From Caloramator mitchellensis (GTDB taxonomy: Bacteria; Bacillota; Clostridia; Clostridiales; Caloramatoraceae), in contig NZ_LKHP01000009.1 of the NCBI RefSeq assembly GCF_001440545.1, positions 1-64,000 of the forward strand: 64,000 nucleotides of DNA. Reading direction: 5' to 3'. This document shows, in pieces, positions 47,172 to 55,900 of this stretch. The position numbers and the translations under genes were made by a program. The notes beneath the pieces are model-generated. The model made no database searches. It worked only from the letters and a program-made list of their open reading frames with translations, and was not told the DNA's origin. The number at the start of each line of letters is the position of its first letter. The first letter of the stretch is position 1.

Positions 47172-48050
47172 GTGGTAAAAGAAGACGATTTAAGAAAGAT
47201 AGTTGAACAAGTTTTAACAGAGATGGGATATTCTTCTCTACCTGAAAAAGCTATAAATACTATAAAAGAAGCTATAATTGATGAACAAGAAGGGATTCCA
47301 GATCTGACAACTATTGATATTAGAAAACAGGTGCTGGTTCCTAATCCTGAAAATTTAGAAGCTTTATTAAAATTAAAGAGCAAGACACCTGCAAGAATTG
47401 GGGTTTGGAGATCAGGGCCAAGATATAAGACAGAAACACTTTTAAGATTTAGGGCAGATCATGCTGTGGCAATGGATGCAGTATTTACTGACGTTTCTGA
47501 GGAGTTATTACAGGAAATGAATCTGTTTTCAGTTAAGACGATGTGCAGAAATAAAGATGAATATTTAACAAGACCGGATTTAGGAAGAAAATTTGATGAT
47601 GATTCCATAAAAATGATTAAAGAAAAATGCAAAGCTAATCCGCAAGTTCAAATATACGTATCTGACGGATTAAGTTCAACTGCAATTGAGGCAAATGTGA
47701 AGGATGTTTTACCGGCAATTATTCAAGGTTTAAAAGCATATGGAATTGAAGTTGGAACACCATTCTTTGTAAAATACGGAAGAGTTCCTGCTATGGATGT
47801 AATTTCGGAAGTAACAGGAGCAGATGTAACATGTGTTTTAATTGGTGAAAGACCAGGTTTAGCTACAGCAGAAAGTATGAGTGCATACATGGCGTATAAG
47901 GCAACTGTAAATATGCCAGAAGCAAGAAGGACAGTTGTTTCAAATATTCATAGAGGTGGAACACCGCCGGTTGAAGCAGGTGCTCATATTGCAGAAATAA
48001 TTAAGCTAATGATTGAGAAGAAAGCAAGTGGAATTGATTTGAAATTATGA
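47172..48050 (+). CDS. eutC: Ethanolamine ammonia-lyase small subunit
   Basis: A 292-residue cobalamin-binding subunit. The first 20 residues ([19 protein letters not shown]) form a short amphipathic helix, the type that targets EutC into the shell, followed by a variable linker. The core has [40 protein letters not shown] and [17 protein letters not shown]. The GTG at 47172 follows AAAGGGGGA. It must serve either or both EutB copies. Confidence 0.95.
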   Translation: MVKEDDLRKIVEQVLTEMGYSSLPEKAINTIKEAIIDEQEGIPDLTTIDIRKQVLVPNPENLEALLKLKSKTPARIGVWRSGPRYKTETLLRFRADHAVAMDAVFTDVSEELLQEMNLFSVKTMCRNKDEYLTRPDLGRKFDDDSIKMIKEKCKANPQVQIYVSDGLSSTAIEANVKDVLPAIIQGLKAYGIEVGTPFFVKYGRVPAMDVISEVTGADVTCVLIGERPGLATAESMSAYMAYKATVNMPEARRTVVSNIHRGGTPPVEAGAHIAEIIKLMIEKKASGIDLKL

Positions 48051-48065
48051 TAAGGGGGGATATAA

Positions 48066-48719
48066 ATGAAAAATGATCCTATTCGTGCGACGGTTTTAAG
48101 TGTTAAGATAATTCCAAATGTAAATCCAGATATGGCTAGTGCACTAAAATTAGAGCCAAATCAAAAAAGTGTAGGTATTATAACTACAAATATAGATGAT
48201 GTTTCTTACACTGCTTTAGATGAAGCAACAAAAAAGGCAGATGTTCAAGTAGTCTATGCAAGATCTATGTATGCTGGTTCAGCAAATGCTAGCACAAAGT
48301 TGGCAGGGGAGTTTATTGGTATTATTGCAGGTCCAAATCCTGCTGAAGTAAAAAGTGGATTAAATGCTGCAATACAATTTATTGAAAATGATGCTTGCTT
48401 TTATAGTGCAAATGACGATGATAGCATTGTTTATTATGCTCACTGTATATCAAGAACAGGTTCATATCTTTCAAAGGTTGCAGGAATAGAAGAAGGAGAG
48501 GCTTTGGCTTACTTAATTGCACCTCCGCTTGAAGCAACTTATGCGCTAGATGCTGCTCTCAAGGCTGCAGATGTTAAATTAGCGGCATTTTATGGACCAC
48601 CAACAGAAACAAACTTTGCTGGCGGATTATTAACTGGAAGCCAGTCTGCTTGTAAAGCTGCCTGTGAAGCTTTTGCAAATGCTGTTAAATATGTAGCTGA
48701 TAATCCATTAAGTTATTAA
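48066..48719 (+). CDS. eutL: Tandem-BMC shell protein EutL
   Basis: A 217-residue protein with two permuted BMC domains, forming a trimeric shell tile with a gated central pore. Family motifs include the N-terminal RATVLSVKIIPNVNPDMA, ARSMYAGSANASTKLAGE and GPPTETNFAGGLLTGSQSAC. It starts after AGGGGGGAT, 15 bp behind eutC. Normal length. Confidence 0.95.
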   Translation: MKNDPIRATVLSVKIIPNVNPDMASALKLEPNQKSVGIITTNIDDVSYTALDEATKKADVQVVYARSMYAGSANASTKLAGEFIGIIAGPNPAEVKSGLNAAIQFIENDACFYSANDDDSIVYYAHCISRTGSYLSKVAGIEEGEALAYLIAPPLEATYALDAALKAADVKLAAFYGPPTETNFAGGLLTGSQSACKAACEAFANAVKYVADNPLSY

Positions 48720-48730
48720 AGTGAATGAAG

Positions 48731-49249
48731 ATGAAAAGAGAAGCTTTGGGAATAATTGAAACCTATGGATTTACTGATTTTATCGTAGCTTTTGATATTG
48801 CTTTAAAGAGTGCTAACGTTAAATATCTAAGTCATTGCTTCGTTAGAGCTGGATTAGTTTCTGGATATATTCAAGGTGATGTTTCAGATGTTGAGGAAGC
48901 GTTGCAGTCGGTTAAGAGTTATTTTCAAACGTTTAAGAAGAATATAAAAATTCATTGTATACCTCGTCCTTATGAAGATACCTGCAACCTAATTGAGCCT
49001 TTGTGTGGGGAAAAAGATGAAGTAATAGTCATAGAAAAGAAAAAAGAAATTGAGGATGATGTATCCATGAAAGTTGAGGCTATTTTAGGAACTCATTTTG
49101 ATGAATTGAAAAATATGAAAACAGTAGACTTAAGAAAATTAGCGAGGCAATTAGATAGTCTGTCAATTCCAAGAGATAAAATAAAATTTGCAAGAAAAGA
49201 TGAACTCATTAAAGCTATTATCGAGTTCTGTGAAAGGAAGTTGAGATGA
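48731..49249 (+). CDS. BMC shell protein with extra C-terminal SAP/Rho_N-like domain
   Basis: About 172 residues. Residues 1-85 are a BMC domain (REALGIIETYGFTDFIVAFDIALKSANV). A charged linker (EKKKEIEDDVSM) leads to a C-terminal helical module with TVDLRKLARQLDSLSIPRDKIKFARKDELIKAI, split here as seen, resembling SAP or Rho_N nucleic-acid-binding helices. The layout is like E. coli EutK, which also has a BMC domain with a C-terminal DNA-binding-like fold. ATGs at 48725 and 48731 are both possible. Its stop overlaps eutE. Confidence 0.75.
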   Translation: MKREALGIIETYGFTDFIVAFDIALKSANVKYLSHCFVRAGLVSGYIQGDVSDVEEALQSVKSYFQTFKKNIKIHCIPRPYEDTCNLIEPLCGEKDEVIVIEKKKEIEDDVSMKVEAILGTHFDELKNMKTVDLRKLARQLDSLSIPRDKIKFARKDELIKAIIEFCERKLR

Positions 49250-50706
49250 TGGACAGAGACTTAATTTCCATCCAGGAAGCAAGGGATCTTGTAAGAAGAG
49301 CAAAGGAAGCACAGTTTAAGCTTTCAAATCTTTCTCAGAAAGAATTAGATGAAATTGTAAGATCTATGGCTGAAGAAGCATATCAAAACTCGGAAAGACT
49401 TGCTAAAATGGCAGTTGAAGAAACAGGGTTTGGTAAATATGAAGACAAAATAATTAAAAACAAATTTGCAAGCAAAATAGTTTTCGAAAGCATAAAAGAA
49501 GTTAAAACAGTAGGAATACTTAAAAATGATGATATAAATAAAATTTTAGAAATAGGTGTCCCAATAGGGATTATTGCTGCATTAATTCCATCAACGAATC
49601 CAACTTCTACAACAATTTATAAAGCTCTTATAGCAATTAAATCTGGTAATGCAATAGTTTTTAGTCCTCATCCCGCAGCAGCACGTTGTATTTTAGAAAC
49701 AGCAAAGATACTAGAGAAGGCAGCAATAAAATCTGGAGCACCAGAAGGTATAATTGGCTGTTTACAAAATCCTACCTTAGAAGCAACTAATGAACTTATG
49801 AAGAATAAAGATGTAGCTTTGATTTTAGCAACAGGCGGTTCAGCAATGGTAAGAGCTGCATATAGTTCAGGAAAGCCTGCTCTTGGCGTTGGGCCAGGAA
49901 ATGTCCCTGCTTTTATAGAGAGAACAGCAGATATTCCGTTATCTGTTAAGAGAATAATTGAAAGTAAAACATTTGACAATGGAACTATTTGTGCATCTGA
50001 ACAAGCTATAGTAACAGAAAATTGCATTAAAGAAAAAGTGAAAGAGGAACTAATACTACAAGGTGGGTATTTCTTAGATGAAGAAGAAGCAAGGAAGGTT
50101 GCAAAAGTATTAGTTAACCCATGCGGAGGTCTAAATCCAAGAATAGTGGGGCAACCAGCAATAAAAATAGCTCAAATGGCAGGATTAGAGATTCCAGATA
50201 ATATTAAGGTTTTAATAAAGGAAGAAAAAGGTGTGGGTAAAGAATTTCCATTTTCGATGGAAAAATTATCGCCTATATTAGCCTTTTATACTGAAGAAAA
50301 CTGGGAAAAGGCCTGTGAAAAATGTATTGAAATTTTAAATTTTGGAGGACTAGGTCATACGCTTGTTATACATTCAAATAATGAAGAGGTTATTATGGAA
50401 TTTGCTTTGAAAAAGCCAGTATCTAGGCTATTGATTAATACATCTGCATCACAAGGAGCAATAGGAGCTACGACTAATTTACAGCCAGCTCTTACATTGG
50501 GATGTGGAAGTATTGGTGGAAGTTCAACTTCGGATAATATAGGACCTTTACACTTAATAAACATAAGAAGAATAGCCTATGGGATAAGAGAGACAAATGA
50601 GATTTTTAGCAACAGCAATGAAGATAAAGTAGATTTAGACTATCTAAAAAAATTAATAATAAATGAAATAAATAAAATTAAAAAAGGAGGAGTTTTAAAT
50701 GGCTAA
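49246..50706 (+). CDS. eutE: CoA-acylating acetaldehyde dehydrogenase
   Basis: A 486-residue aldehyde dehydrogenase that turns acetaldehyde, CoA and NAD into acetyl-CoA. The catalytic Cys is in [14 protein letters not shown] (about residue 247). The ALDH core begins almost at residue 5, so the usual N-terminal targeting helix is absent; instead the C-terminus after a polar linker ends with [18 protein letters not shown], an amphipathic helix that could take over targeting. The start overlaps the previous stop, and the 3' end overlaps eutM. ATGs at 49246 and 49249 are equivalent. Confidence 0.95.
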   Translation: MMDRDLISIQEARDLVRRAKEAQFKLSNLSQKELDEIVRSMAEEAYQNSERLAKMAVEETGFGKYEDKIIKNKFASKIVFESIKEVKTVGILKNDDINKILEIGVPIGIIAALIPSTNPTSTTIYKALIAIKSGNAIVFSPHPAAARCILETAKILEKAAIKSGAPEGIIGCLQNPTLEATNELMKNKDVALILATGGSAMVRAAYSSGKPALGVGPGNVPAFIERTADIPLSVKRIIESKTFDNGTICASEQAIVTENCIKEKVKEELILQGGYFLDEEEARKVAKVLVNPCGGLNPRIVGQPAIKIAQMAGLEIPDNIKVLIKEEKGVGKEFPFSMEKLSPILAFYTEENWEKACEKCIEILNFGGLGHTLVIHSNNEEVIMEFALKKPVSRLLINTSASQGAIGATTNLQPALTLGCGSIGGSSTSDNIGPLHLINIRRIAYGIRETNEIFSNSNEDKVDLDYLKKLIINEINKIKKGGVLNG

Positions 50707-50980
50707 TACAAATGCTCTTGGTATGATTGAAACAAAAGGTTTGGTTGGAGCTATTGAGGCTGCTGACGCAATGGTTAAGGCTGCGAATGTTACTTTGATA
50801 GGAAAGGTTCTTGTAGGTGGAGGACTTGTAACTGTAATGGTTAGAGGAGATGTAGGGGCAGTTAAGGCGGCAACAGATGCAGGTGCTGCAGCTGCAGAAA
50901 GAGTTGGGGAATTGATATCAGTTCACGTAATTCCTAGACCACACGGAGAAGTAGAACTGATTCTTCCAAAGGCAGAATGA
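50699..50980 (+). CDS. eutM: Major hexameric BMC shell protein EutM
   Basis: A 93-residue canonical BMC protein starting [20 protein letters not shown], with the pore-forming loop and edge Lys typical of EutM/PduA, and the C-terminal [15 protein letters not shown]. It forms the flat hexamers that build the shell facets. The ATG at 50699 lies in the last codons of eutE, with AAAAAGGAGG upstream, suggesting strong, coupled translation. It is followed by a stable hairpin. Confidence 0.97.
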   Translation: MANTNALGMIETKGLVGAIEAADAMVKAANVTLIGKVLVGGGLVTVMVRGDVGAVKAATDAGAAAAERVGELISVHVIPRPHGEVELILPKAE

Positions 50981-50983
50981 TAA

Positions 50984-51006
50984 TATTCCCGGGCTCTGCC
51001 CGGGAA
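50984..51006 (+). other. Strong hairpin after eutM
   Basis: The 9-bp stem TTCCCGGGC / GCCCGGGAA (50986-50994 with 50998-51006) has a TCT loop and no U-run. It probably protects the 3' end of the abundant eutM message rather than ending transcription. Confidence 0.65.
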
Positions 51007-51027
51007 ATATAAAAGGATGTGGTTGAT

Positions 51028-51771
51028 GTGAGAGTGCTGACAGAATATGATTTGAGAATTGAATTGAAAAACAAAAAGATTGACAAATACTATGTTGATG
51101 CAGAAACAATAATAACTCCATCGGCAAAACAGTTTCTATCAGAAAAAGGAATAGAATTATTAACAACAAATAAAAAAGATACCAAAATTGAAGAAAGTAT
51201 TGAAATACCCGAAAAAAATAAAAAAGTTTTTGCCGATGCTATGTATGAAGTTTTTTATGATAAGAAACCAGAATTTATGACGCATTTGCATGGGAATAAG
51301 CTTGTTCCTAAGAATCATCCAAGGATTATTCTTAGGGGAAAACTAGATACTTTACAAGCAAAAATATTAGAAGTTCAAGTGATTGCAAACAAAAACAAAC
51401 TAGATAAGCTGGTTGCTGATTTAGATGAGTTATTAAAGTTTGCAAGAAATGTTTTAAGAGCAGAGGTTTTAGATGAAACCCTTGATAATATAACATTATT
51501 GGGATTAAATGATGAACAACTAAGAGAAATGTCCCAAAATCCCAAAAAATATTTTAATCAAGAACATTTATTACCTAGCTATAAAATGGGAGATATAGTA
51601 ATTATATTAAACAGTTTAAGATGTCTAGCAAGAGAAACTGAAATAAGTGCCATTAAAGCCTTCAAAACTAATGATGGATTTTCAAGATTAGATATAATAA
51701 AAGGATTAAATAGACTAAGCAGCTGTATTTATATAATGATGATTAAGGTAAATAGCGGAATTTATAAATGA
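51028..51771 (+). CDS. eutT: EutT-type cobalamin adenosyltransferase
   Basis: About 247 residues. The N-terminal RVLTEYDLR and ITPSAKQFLSEKGIEL are typical of EutT, and the adenosyltransferase core has HPRIILRGKLDTLQAKILE and the long helical bundle. It makes adenosylcobalamin for EutBC. The HX11CCXXC metal motif of Salmonella EutT is not present; only two isolated Cys residues occur, both late in the protein. The GTG at 51028 follows AGGATGTGG; the GTG at 51019 lies in that site. Confidence 0.9.
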   Translation: MRVLTEYDLRIELKNKKIDKYYVDAETIITPSAKQFLSEKGIELLTTNKKDTKIEESIEIPEKNKKVFADAMYEVFYDKKPEFMTHLHGNKLVPKNHPRIILRGKLDTLQAKILEVQVIANKNKLDKLVADLDELLKFARNVLRAEVLDETLDNITLLGLNDEQLREMSQNPKKYFNQEHLLPSYKMGDIVIILNSLRCLARETEISAIKAFKTNDGFSRLDIIKGLNRLSSCIYIMMIKVNSGIYK

Positions 51772-51785
51772 TGTGAGGTGATAGG

Positions 51786-52409
51786 GTGGAAGTTTTTTTG
51801 GATAATTTAGCAAAAAATATTGTAAGAAACATTAAATGTCAAAGACTAATCCCTATCGAGGCATCTGGAAGGCATGTTCACTTAAGTATTCAGCATGTGA
51901 TTGAACTTTTTGGAAAAGATTATGAATTAAAAATTAAGAAGGAATTATCTCAAAAAGGACAGTATCAGTATGAGGAAAAGGTTATGTTGATTGGGCCTAA
52001 GGGAGTTTATAAAGATGTTTCGATATTGGGTCCACCTAGGAGTAAAACGCAAGTTGAAATTTCTAAAACTGATGCGATATTTTTAGGAGTTGATGCTCCT
52101 TTAAGGGATTCAGGCAATTTAAGTAAATCGCCATCTATAATAATTGCAACTGATAAGGCAGCAATTAGAATTGCAGAAGGAGTTATTATTGCTAGGAGAC
52201 ATATTCATATGAACGAAAAAGATGCAATAGAATTTAGTGTTAAAGACAAGCAATTAGTTAGTGTGAAAATATTAAGTCAACGTCCTGTTATTTTTGAAGA
52301 AGTTTTAGTTAGAGTTAATAGGGATTATTCTTTAACAATGCATATAGATTATGATGAAGCTAATGCATGTGGATATATAGATGGAGTCTACGGAAGGTTA
52401 ATAGTTTAG
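51786..52409 (+). CDS. pduL: PduL-type phosphotransacylase
   Basis: A 207-residue PTAC enzyme converting acetyl-CoA to acetyl phosphate, recycling CoA inside the compartment; it fills the EutD role. Conserved metal-binding His residues are in EASGRHVHLS (about 26-35) and ARRHIHMNEKDA (about 138-149), and LGPPRSKTQVEIS is the family signature. The first 18 residues (MEVFLDNLAKNIVRNIK) look like an amphipathic targeting helix. The GTG start follows GAGGTGATAG. Confidence 0.95.
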   Translation: MEVFLDNLAKNIVRNIKCQRLIPIEASGRHVHLSIQHVIELFGKDYELKIKKELSQKGQYQYEEKVMLIGPKGVYKDVSILGPPRSKTQVEISKTDAIFLGVDAPLRDSGNLSKSPSIIIATDKAAIRIAEGVIIARRHIHMNEKDAIEFSVKDKQLVSVKILSQRPVIFEEVLVRVNRDYSLTMHIDYDEANACGYIDGVYGRLIV

Positions 52410-52420
52410 GGAGTGATATT

Positions 52421-53263
52421 ATGTATGATTATACTTTGGTTAATAAAATGGTAAAGGAAGTAGAAAAGAGTATATACGAAACAATAGAATTCGATAAAAC
52501 AAATGAAATATTATTAGGAGTTGATTTGGGAACTGCATATATAGTATTGGTAGCATTAGATAAATATAGAAGACCTATAGCAACTGAAATGGAATATGCT
52601 AATGTCGTAAGAGATGGTCTGGTTGTTGATTTTATTGGTGCAACAAATATCGTCAGAAGACTAAAAAGAAAATTGGAAGATAAGTTAAATGCAGAATTAA
52701 AATATGCAGCGATAGCTGTGCCGCCAGGAACAAGTGCAAGAGACTGTGATACTCACAGATATGTTGTAGAAAGGGCAGGTTTGGAAGTTGTAAAAGTATT
52801 GGATGAGCCAACGGCCGCAAACGCAGTTTTGAACATTAAAGATGGTGTTATCGTAGACATAGGGGGAGGAACAACAGGATTATCTATTATAAAAGAAAAT
52901 AAAGTTATATATACGGCTGACGAACCTACAGGTGGAACTCATTTGTCTTTGGTAATTGCAGGCAATTATAAGATTGATTTTGAAAGTGCAGAAGAGATTA
53001 AGAAGGATAAATATAAGCAAAAAGAAATATTTCCAATCGTATTGCCTGTTATTAAAAAAATAGCATCAATAATTAAAAAGCATATTTTAGAATCAAAAAC
53101 GGATGTAAATTCGATATTTTTAGTTGGGGGGACATCTTGTTTAGAGGGAATAGAACAGGTTATAGAAAAGGAAACTGGAATACAGACTACAAAACCATAT
53201 AATCCATTATTTATTACGCCTTTAGGAATTGCCTTGAATTGCTTAATCGAGGGAAGTGAATGA
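52421..53263 (+). CDS. eutJ: EutJ/PduJ-neighbour Hsp70-like chaperone EutJ
   Basis: A 280-residue actin/Hsp70-fold protein. Phosphate motifs are LLGVDLGTAYIVLVALD (about 28-44) and VIVDIGGGTTGLSII (about 144-158), with VPPGTSARDC and LDEPTAANAVL between. EutJ has no firmly established job; a chaperone or reactivation role in microcompartments is assumed. The ATG at 52421 follows AGGGAGTGA; longer frames overlap pduL. Confidence 0.92.
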   Translation: MYDYTLVNKMVKEVEKSIYETIEFDKTNEILLGVDLGTAYIVLVALDKYRRPIATEMEYANVVRDGLVVDFIGATNIVRRLKRKLEDKLNAELKYAAIAVPPGTSARDCDTHRYVVERAGLEVVKVLDEPTAANAVLNIKDGVIVDIGGGTTGLSIIKENKVIYTADEPTGGTHLSLVIAGNYKIDFESAEEIKKDKYKQKEIFPIVLPVIKKIASIIKKHILESKTDVNSIFLVGGTSCLEGIEQVIEKETGIQTTKPYNPLFITPLGIALNCLIEGSE

Positions 53264-53264
53264 G

Positions 53265-53708
53265 ATGGAATTTGATAGCTTGGTTGAAACAATAATAAAA
53301 AGAGTAATTGAAAAAATAAATGATTTAAATAAAAAAAGGTTTTTAATTTTATCTTCAAATAATCAAAGCATGCTTGACGTTTTGGAATGCATTTCATCAA
53401 AATTTATTGCCAACGTTAGTGACAATTATGAGGAGATTAAGAATCATGATTATGTTGTTATTGAGTCCAATGAACTGCTTAAAATTTTAAAGAACAAACA
53501 AGTAAAGTGTATTGAAGAAGATATAACATCAAAAAAGGAATTAAATGACATATTTAAAATAGAAAAGAGAATTATAACTGAAAAGGATTTACAGCCATTA
53601 ATCAGATTAAATGTAAGAAGAATTCATGTTTTGGAAAGGGCTATTTTAACACCTTTGGCTTTAGATTTTATAAGAGAAAATAAAATAGAATTGGTAAGAA
53701 AAAGGTGA
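53265..53708 (+). CDS. PduM-like microcompartment protein
   Basis: A 147-residue soluble protein. Its N-terminal helix (FDSLVETIIKRVIEKIND) and C-terminal segment (RRIHVLERAILTPLALDFIRE) resemble those of PduM, a structural protein needed for proper Pdu compartments, although overall similarity is weak to my eye. The C-terminal ILTPLAxDF motif also recurs in EutT (ITPSAKQFL), a pattern shared by several microcompartment proteins. The ATG follows GGGAAGTGA and lies 1 bp after the eutJ stop. Confidence 0.6.
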   Translation: MEFDSLVETIIKRVIEKINDLNKKRFLILSSNNQSMLDVLECISSKFIANVSDNYEEIKNHDYVVIESNELLKILKNKQVKCIEEDITSKKELNDIFKIEKRIITEKDLQPLIRLNVRRIHVLERAILTPLALDFIRENKIELVRKR

Positions 53709-53713
53709 AAAAT

Positions 53714-53998
53714 ATGTTAATAGGTAAAGTTGTAGGAAATGTTTGGGCGACACGAAAGGACGAAAGTTTAAATGGTTTGAAATTTCTAATAATTCAGCAG
53801 ATTGACTATTATTTAGATAAGGAGTTTCCTACTTTTGTAGCGATAGACACTATAGGAGCAGGTATTGGCGAAACAGTGCTGGTTTCAAAGGGAAGTTCAG
53901 CAAGAAAAATTATAGGTAAAAGTGATGTTCCGATAGATGCCTCGGTGATTGGAATAATAGATACGATTGAAGTGGAGAAGGCATTTAAGGAGAGGTGA
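53714..53998 (+). CDS. eutN: BMC vertex protein EutN
   Basis: A 94-residue pentameric vertex protein (EutN/CcmL, BMC-P). It begins MLIGKVVGNVWATRKDESLNG, the diagnostic motif, and includes VAIDTIGAGIGETVLV. Pentamers close the corners of the shell. The GTG at 53705 is part of the AGGTGA site; the ATG at 53714 is used. Confidence 0.97.
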   Translation: MLIGKVVGNVWATRKDESLNGLKFLIIQQIDYYLDKEFPTFVAIDTIGAGIGETVLVSKGSSARKIIGKSDVPIDASVIGIIDTIEVEKAFKER

Positions 53999-54002
53999 TA
54001 AG

Positions 54003-55343
54003 GTGGATTTAATAGAAAAAATTTATAATGCAGGAGTAGTTGGGGCAGGTGGCGCAGGTTTTCCATCACATATTAAATTGAATAATAGAGCAGAGTATTT
54101 GATTATAAATGGAGTAGAATGCGAGCCGCTTTTAGGAACAGATAAATTCTTGATGAGGAATAAGGCTAAAGAAATTGTCTTAGCGATTAATGAGATTGCT
54201 AAGAATTTAGGAGCAAGAGAAGTTTTTATTGCTACAAAAGAATCGTATAACGAAGAAATAAATAGTGTAACAAAAGAGATTAAAGAAAATGGTTTCAGAA
54301 TAAAGATTCACAAAATGAAAAGTTTTTATCCAGCCGGAGATGAACAAGTTTTAGTTAAGGAAGTTATAGGAAAAACTGTTCCGCCCGGAGGCATACCAAT
54401 AAATGTTAATACTGTAGTATCTAATGTTGGAACTGCTTATAATATATATGAAGCTATAAATGACAAACCGGTTATTAGAAAATTTATTTCTATTTTAGGT
54501 GAAATTAAAAACCCAATGATATTGAATGTTCCTATAGGAACTTCAATTTTAGAATGTATAAATGCGGCGGGGGGAAGCACAATAAAGGATTATGCGATAA
54601 TAATAGGTGGACCTATGATGGGCAAAATAATATCGCATGAGGAAGCAAAGAATAGAACAATAACAAAAACGGATGGAGCTTTAATTATCATATCTAAGAA
54701 TCATGTCCTATACAAAAGAAAATCCCTTGGATTAGATAAAATAATAAAAATTTCAAAGTCTGCATGTATTCAGTGTAGCTATTGCACCGACCTTTGTCCT
54801 AGATTTCTATTAGGACATGTTATACGTCCGCATAGAATTATGAGAGCATTGACTTGTTTTGATGAAGATAATGAAATATTTAATGAAAGTCTATTATGCA
54901 GTGAATGTGGTGTATGTGAGAATTATGCTTGTCCGATGGGGTTATCTCCCAGGGAAGTAAATGTTTATATAAAATCAATTGTTAGGGCAAAAGGGAAAAA
55001 AGCTAACCAGAAATTATTAGAAGAAAATTCTATGAGAGATTTTAGATTAGTTCCAACAGAAAAACTACTAATTAGACTAGGATTAAACAAATATAAGACT
55101 CAAAAACTTCAAAGTTATATGGAAATCAGTGCTGATAAAGTTACAATCTCTTTAAAACAGCATATTGGAAGTCCTGCAAAACCTGTTGTAGAAGTTGGCC
55201 AAAGGGTAGAGGAAGGACAGTTGATAGGAGATATTGAGAAAAATTTACTTGGAGCAAAAATCCATGCAAGTATTAGCGGGATTGTAAAACATGTAGGAGA
55301 GCAAATAGTTATTGAGAGCGACAATAAAGAGGTGATTAAATGA
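54003..55343 (+). CDS. pduS: PduS-type cobalamin reductase / RnfC-like iron-sulfur flavoprotein
   Basis: A 446-residue RnfC-like protein. The N-terminal glycine-rich NAGVVGAGGAGFPSHIK and NGVECEPLL motifs belong to the FMN/NADH-binding domain. An SLBB domain (about 165-230) follows, then two cysteine clusters for [4Fe-4S] centres: CIQCSYCTDLCP (about 257) and CSECGVCENYACP (about 300). PduS reduces cobalamin for adenosylation and can also oxidise NADH. The GTG start follows AGGAGAGGTGA. Its start is 4 bp after eutN, and its end overlaps pduT. Confidence 0.92.
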   Translation: MDLIEKIYNAGVVGAGGAGFPSHIKLNNRAEYLIINGVECEPLLGTDKFLMRNKAKEIVLAINEIAKNLGAREVFIATKESYNEEINSVTKEIKENGFRIKIHKMKSFYPAGDEQVLVKEVIGKTVPPGGIPINVNTVVSNVGTAYNIYEAINDKPVIRKFISILGEIKNPMILNVPIGTSILECINAAGGSTIKDYAIIIGGPMMGKIISHEEAKNRTITKTDGALIIISKNHVLYKRKSLGLDKIIKISKSACIQCSYCTDLCPRFLLGHVIRPHRIMRALTCFDEDNEIFNESLLCSECGVCENYACPMGLSPREVNVYIKSIVRAKGKKANQKLLEENSMRDFRLVPTEKLLIRLGLNKYKTQKLQSYMEISADKVTISLKQHIGSPAKPVVEVGQRVEEGQLIGDIEKNLLGAKIHASISGIVKHVGEQIVIESDNKEVIK

Positions 55344-55888
55344 CAAAAGCAATAGGATTGGTAGAGTTGAATAGCATAGCGAAAGGAATTGAAACTGCAG
55401 ATAAGATGTTTAAATCGGGAGATGTAGACATAATAATCTCTAAGCCTATATGCCCCGGAAAATTTATCATACTAATAACAGGAGATGTAGGAGCTGTTAA
55501 GTCATCTGTAGAAAAAGGAATAGAAAACGCTGAAAATTATATTGTTGACAGCCTGATATTACCTAAAGTGCATACTCAAGTTTTAGAGGCAATAAATTAT
55601 ACAACCAAGATAGAAAAACTTGATGCCCTGGGTATACTTGAATTTTATAGTATAGCTACAGCTGTAGTAGCAGCTGATGCTGTAGCAAAAACATCACAAG
55701 TTCAACTAATGGAACTTAGATTAGGTATAGGAATAGGTGGAAAATCTTTTCTTACATTTACTGGTGATGTAAGTTCGATTAATGAAGGAATTGAAATTGG
55801 TGAAAAAATTGGTGAGGAAAATGGTATGTTGGTTTATAAATCCATTATTCCATCTCCAAGTCCAGAGATATTTGAATTTTTAATATAA
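55340..55888 (+). CDS. pduT: PduT-type tandem-BMC shell protein with iron-sulfur Cys
   Basis: A 182-residue protein with two BMC domains (about 1-90 and 95-180). The first has the loop SKPICPGKF, placing a single Cys near residue 38 at the trimer pore, the position that holds a [4Fe-4S] cluster in PduT. It may pass electrons across the shell together with PduS, whose gene it overlaps by 4 bp. Its presence in an ethanolamine locus is a Pdu-like trait. Confidence 0.92.
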   Translation: MTKAIGLVELNSIAKGIETADKMFKSGDVDIIISKPICPGKFIILITGDVGAVKSSVEKGIENAENYIVDSLILPKVHTQVLEAINYTTKIEKLDALGILEFYSIATAVVAADAVAKTSQVQLMELRLGIGIGGKSFLTFTGDVSSINEGIEIGEKIGEENGMLVYKSIIPSPSPEIFEFLI

Positions 55889-55900
55889 AGGGGGATTAAA

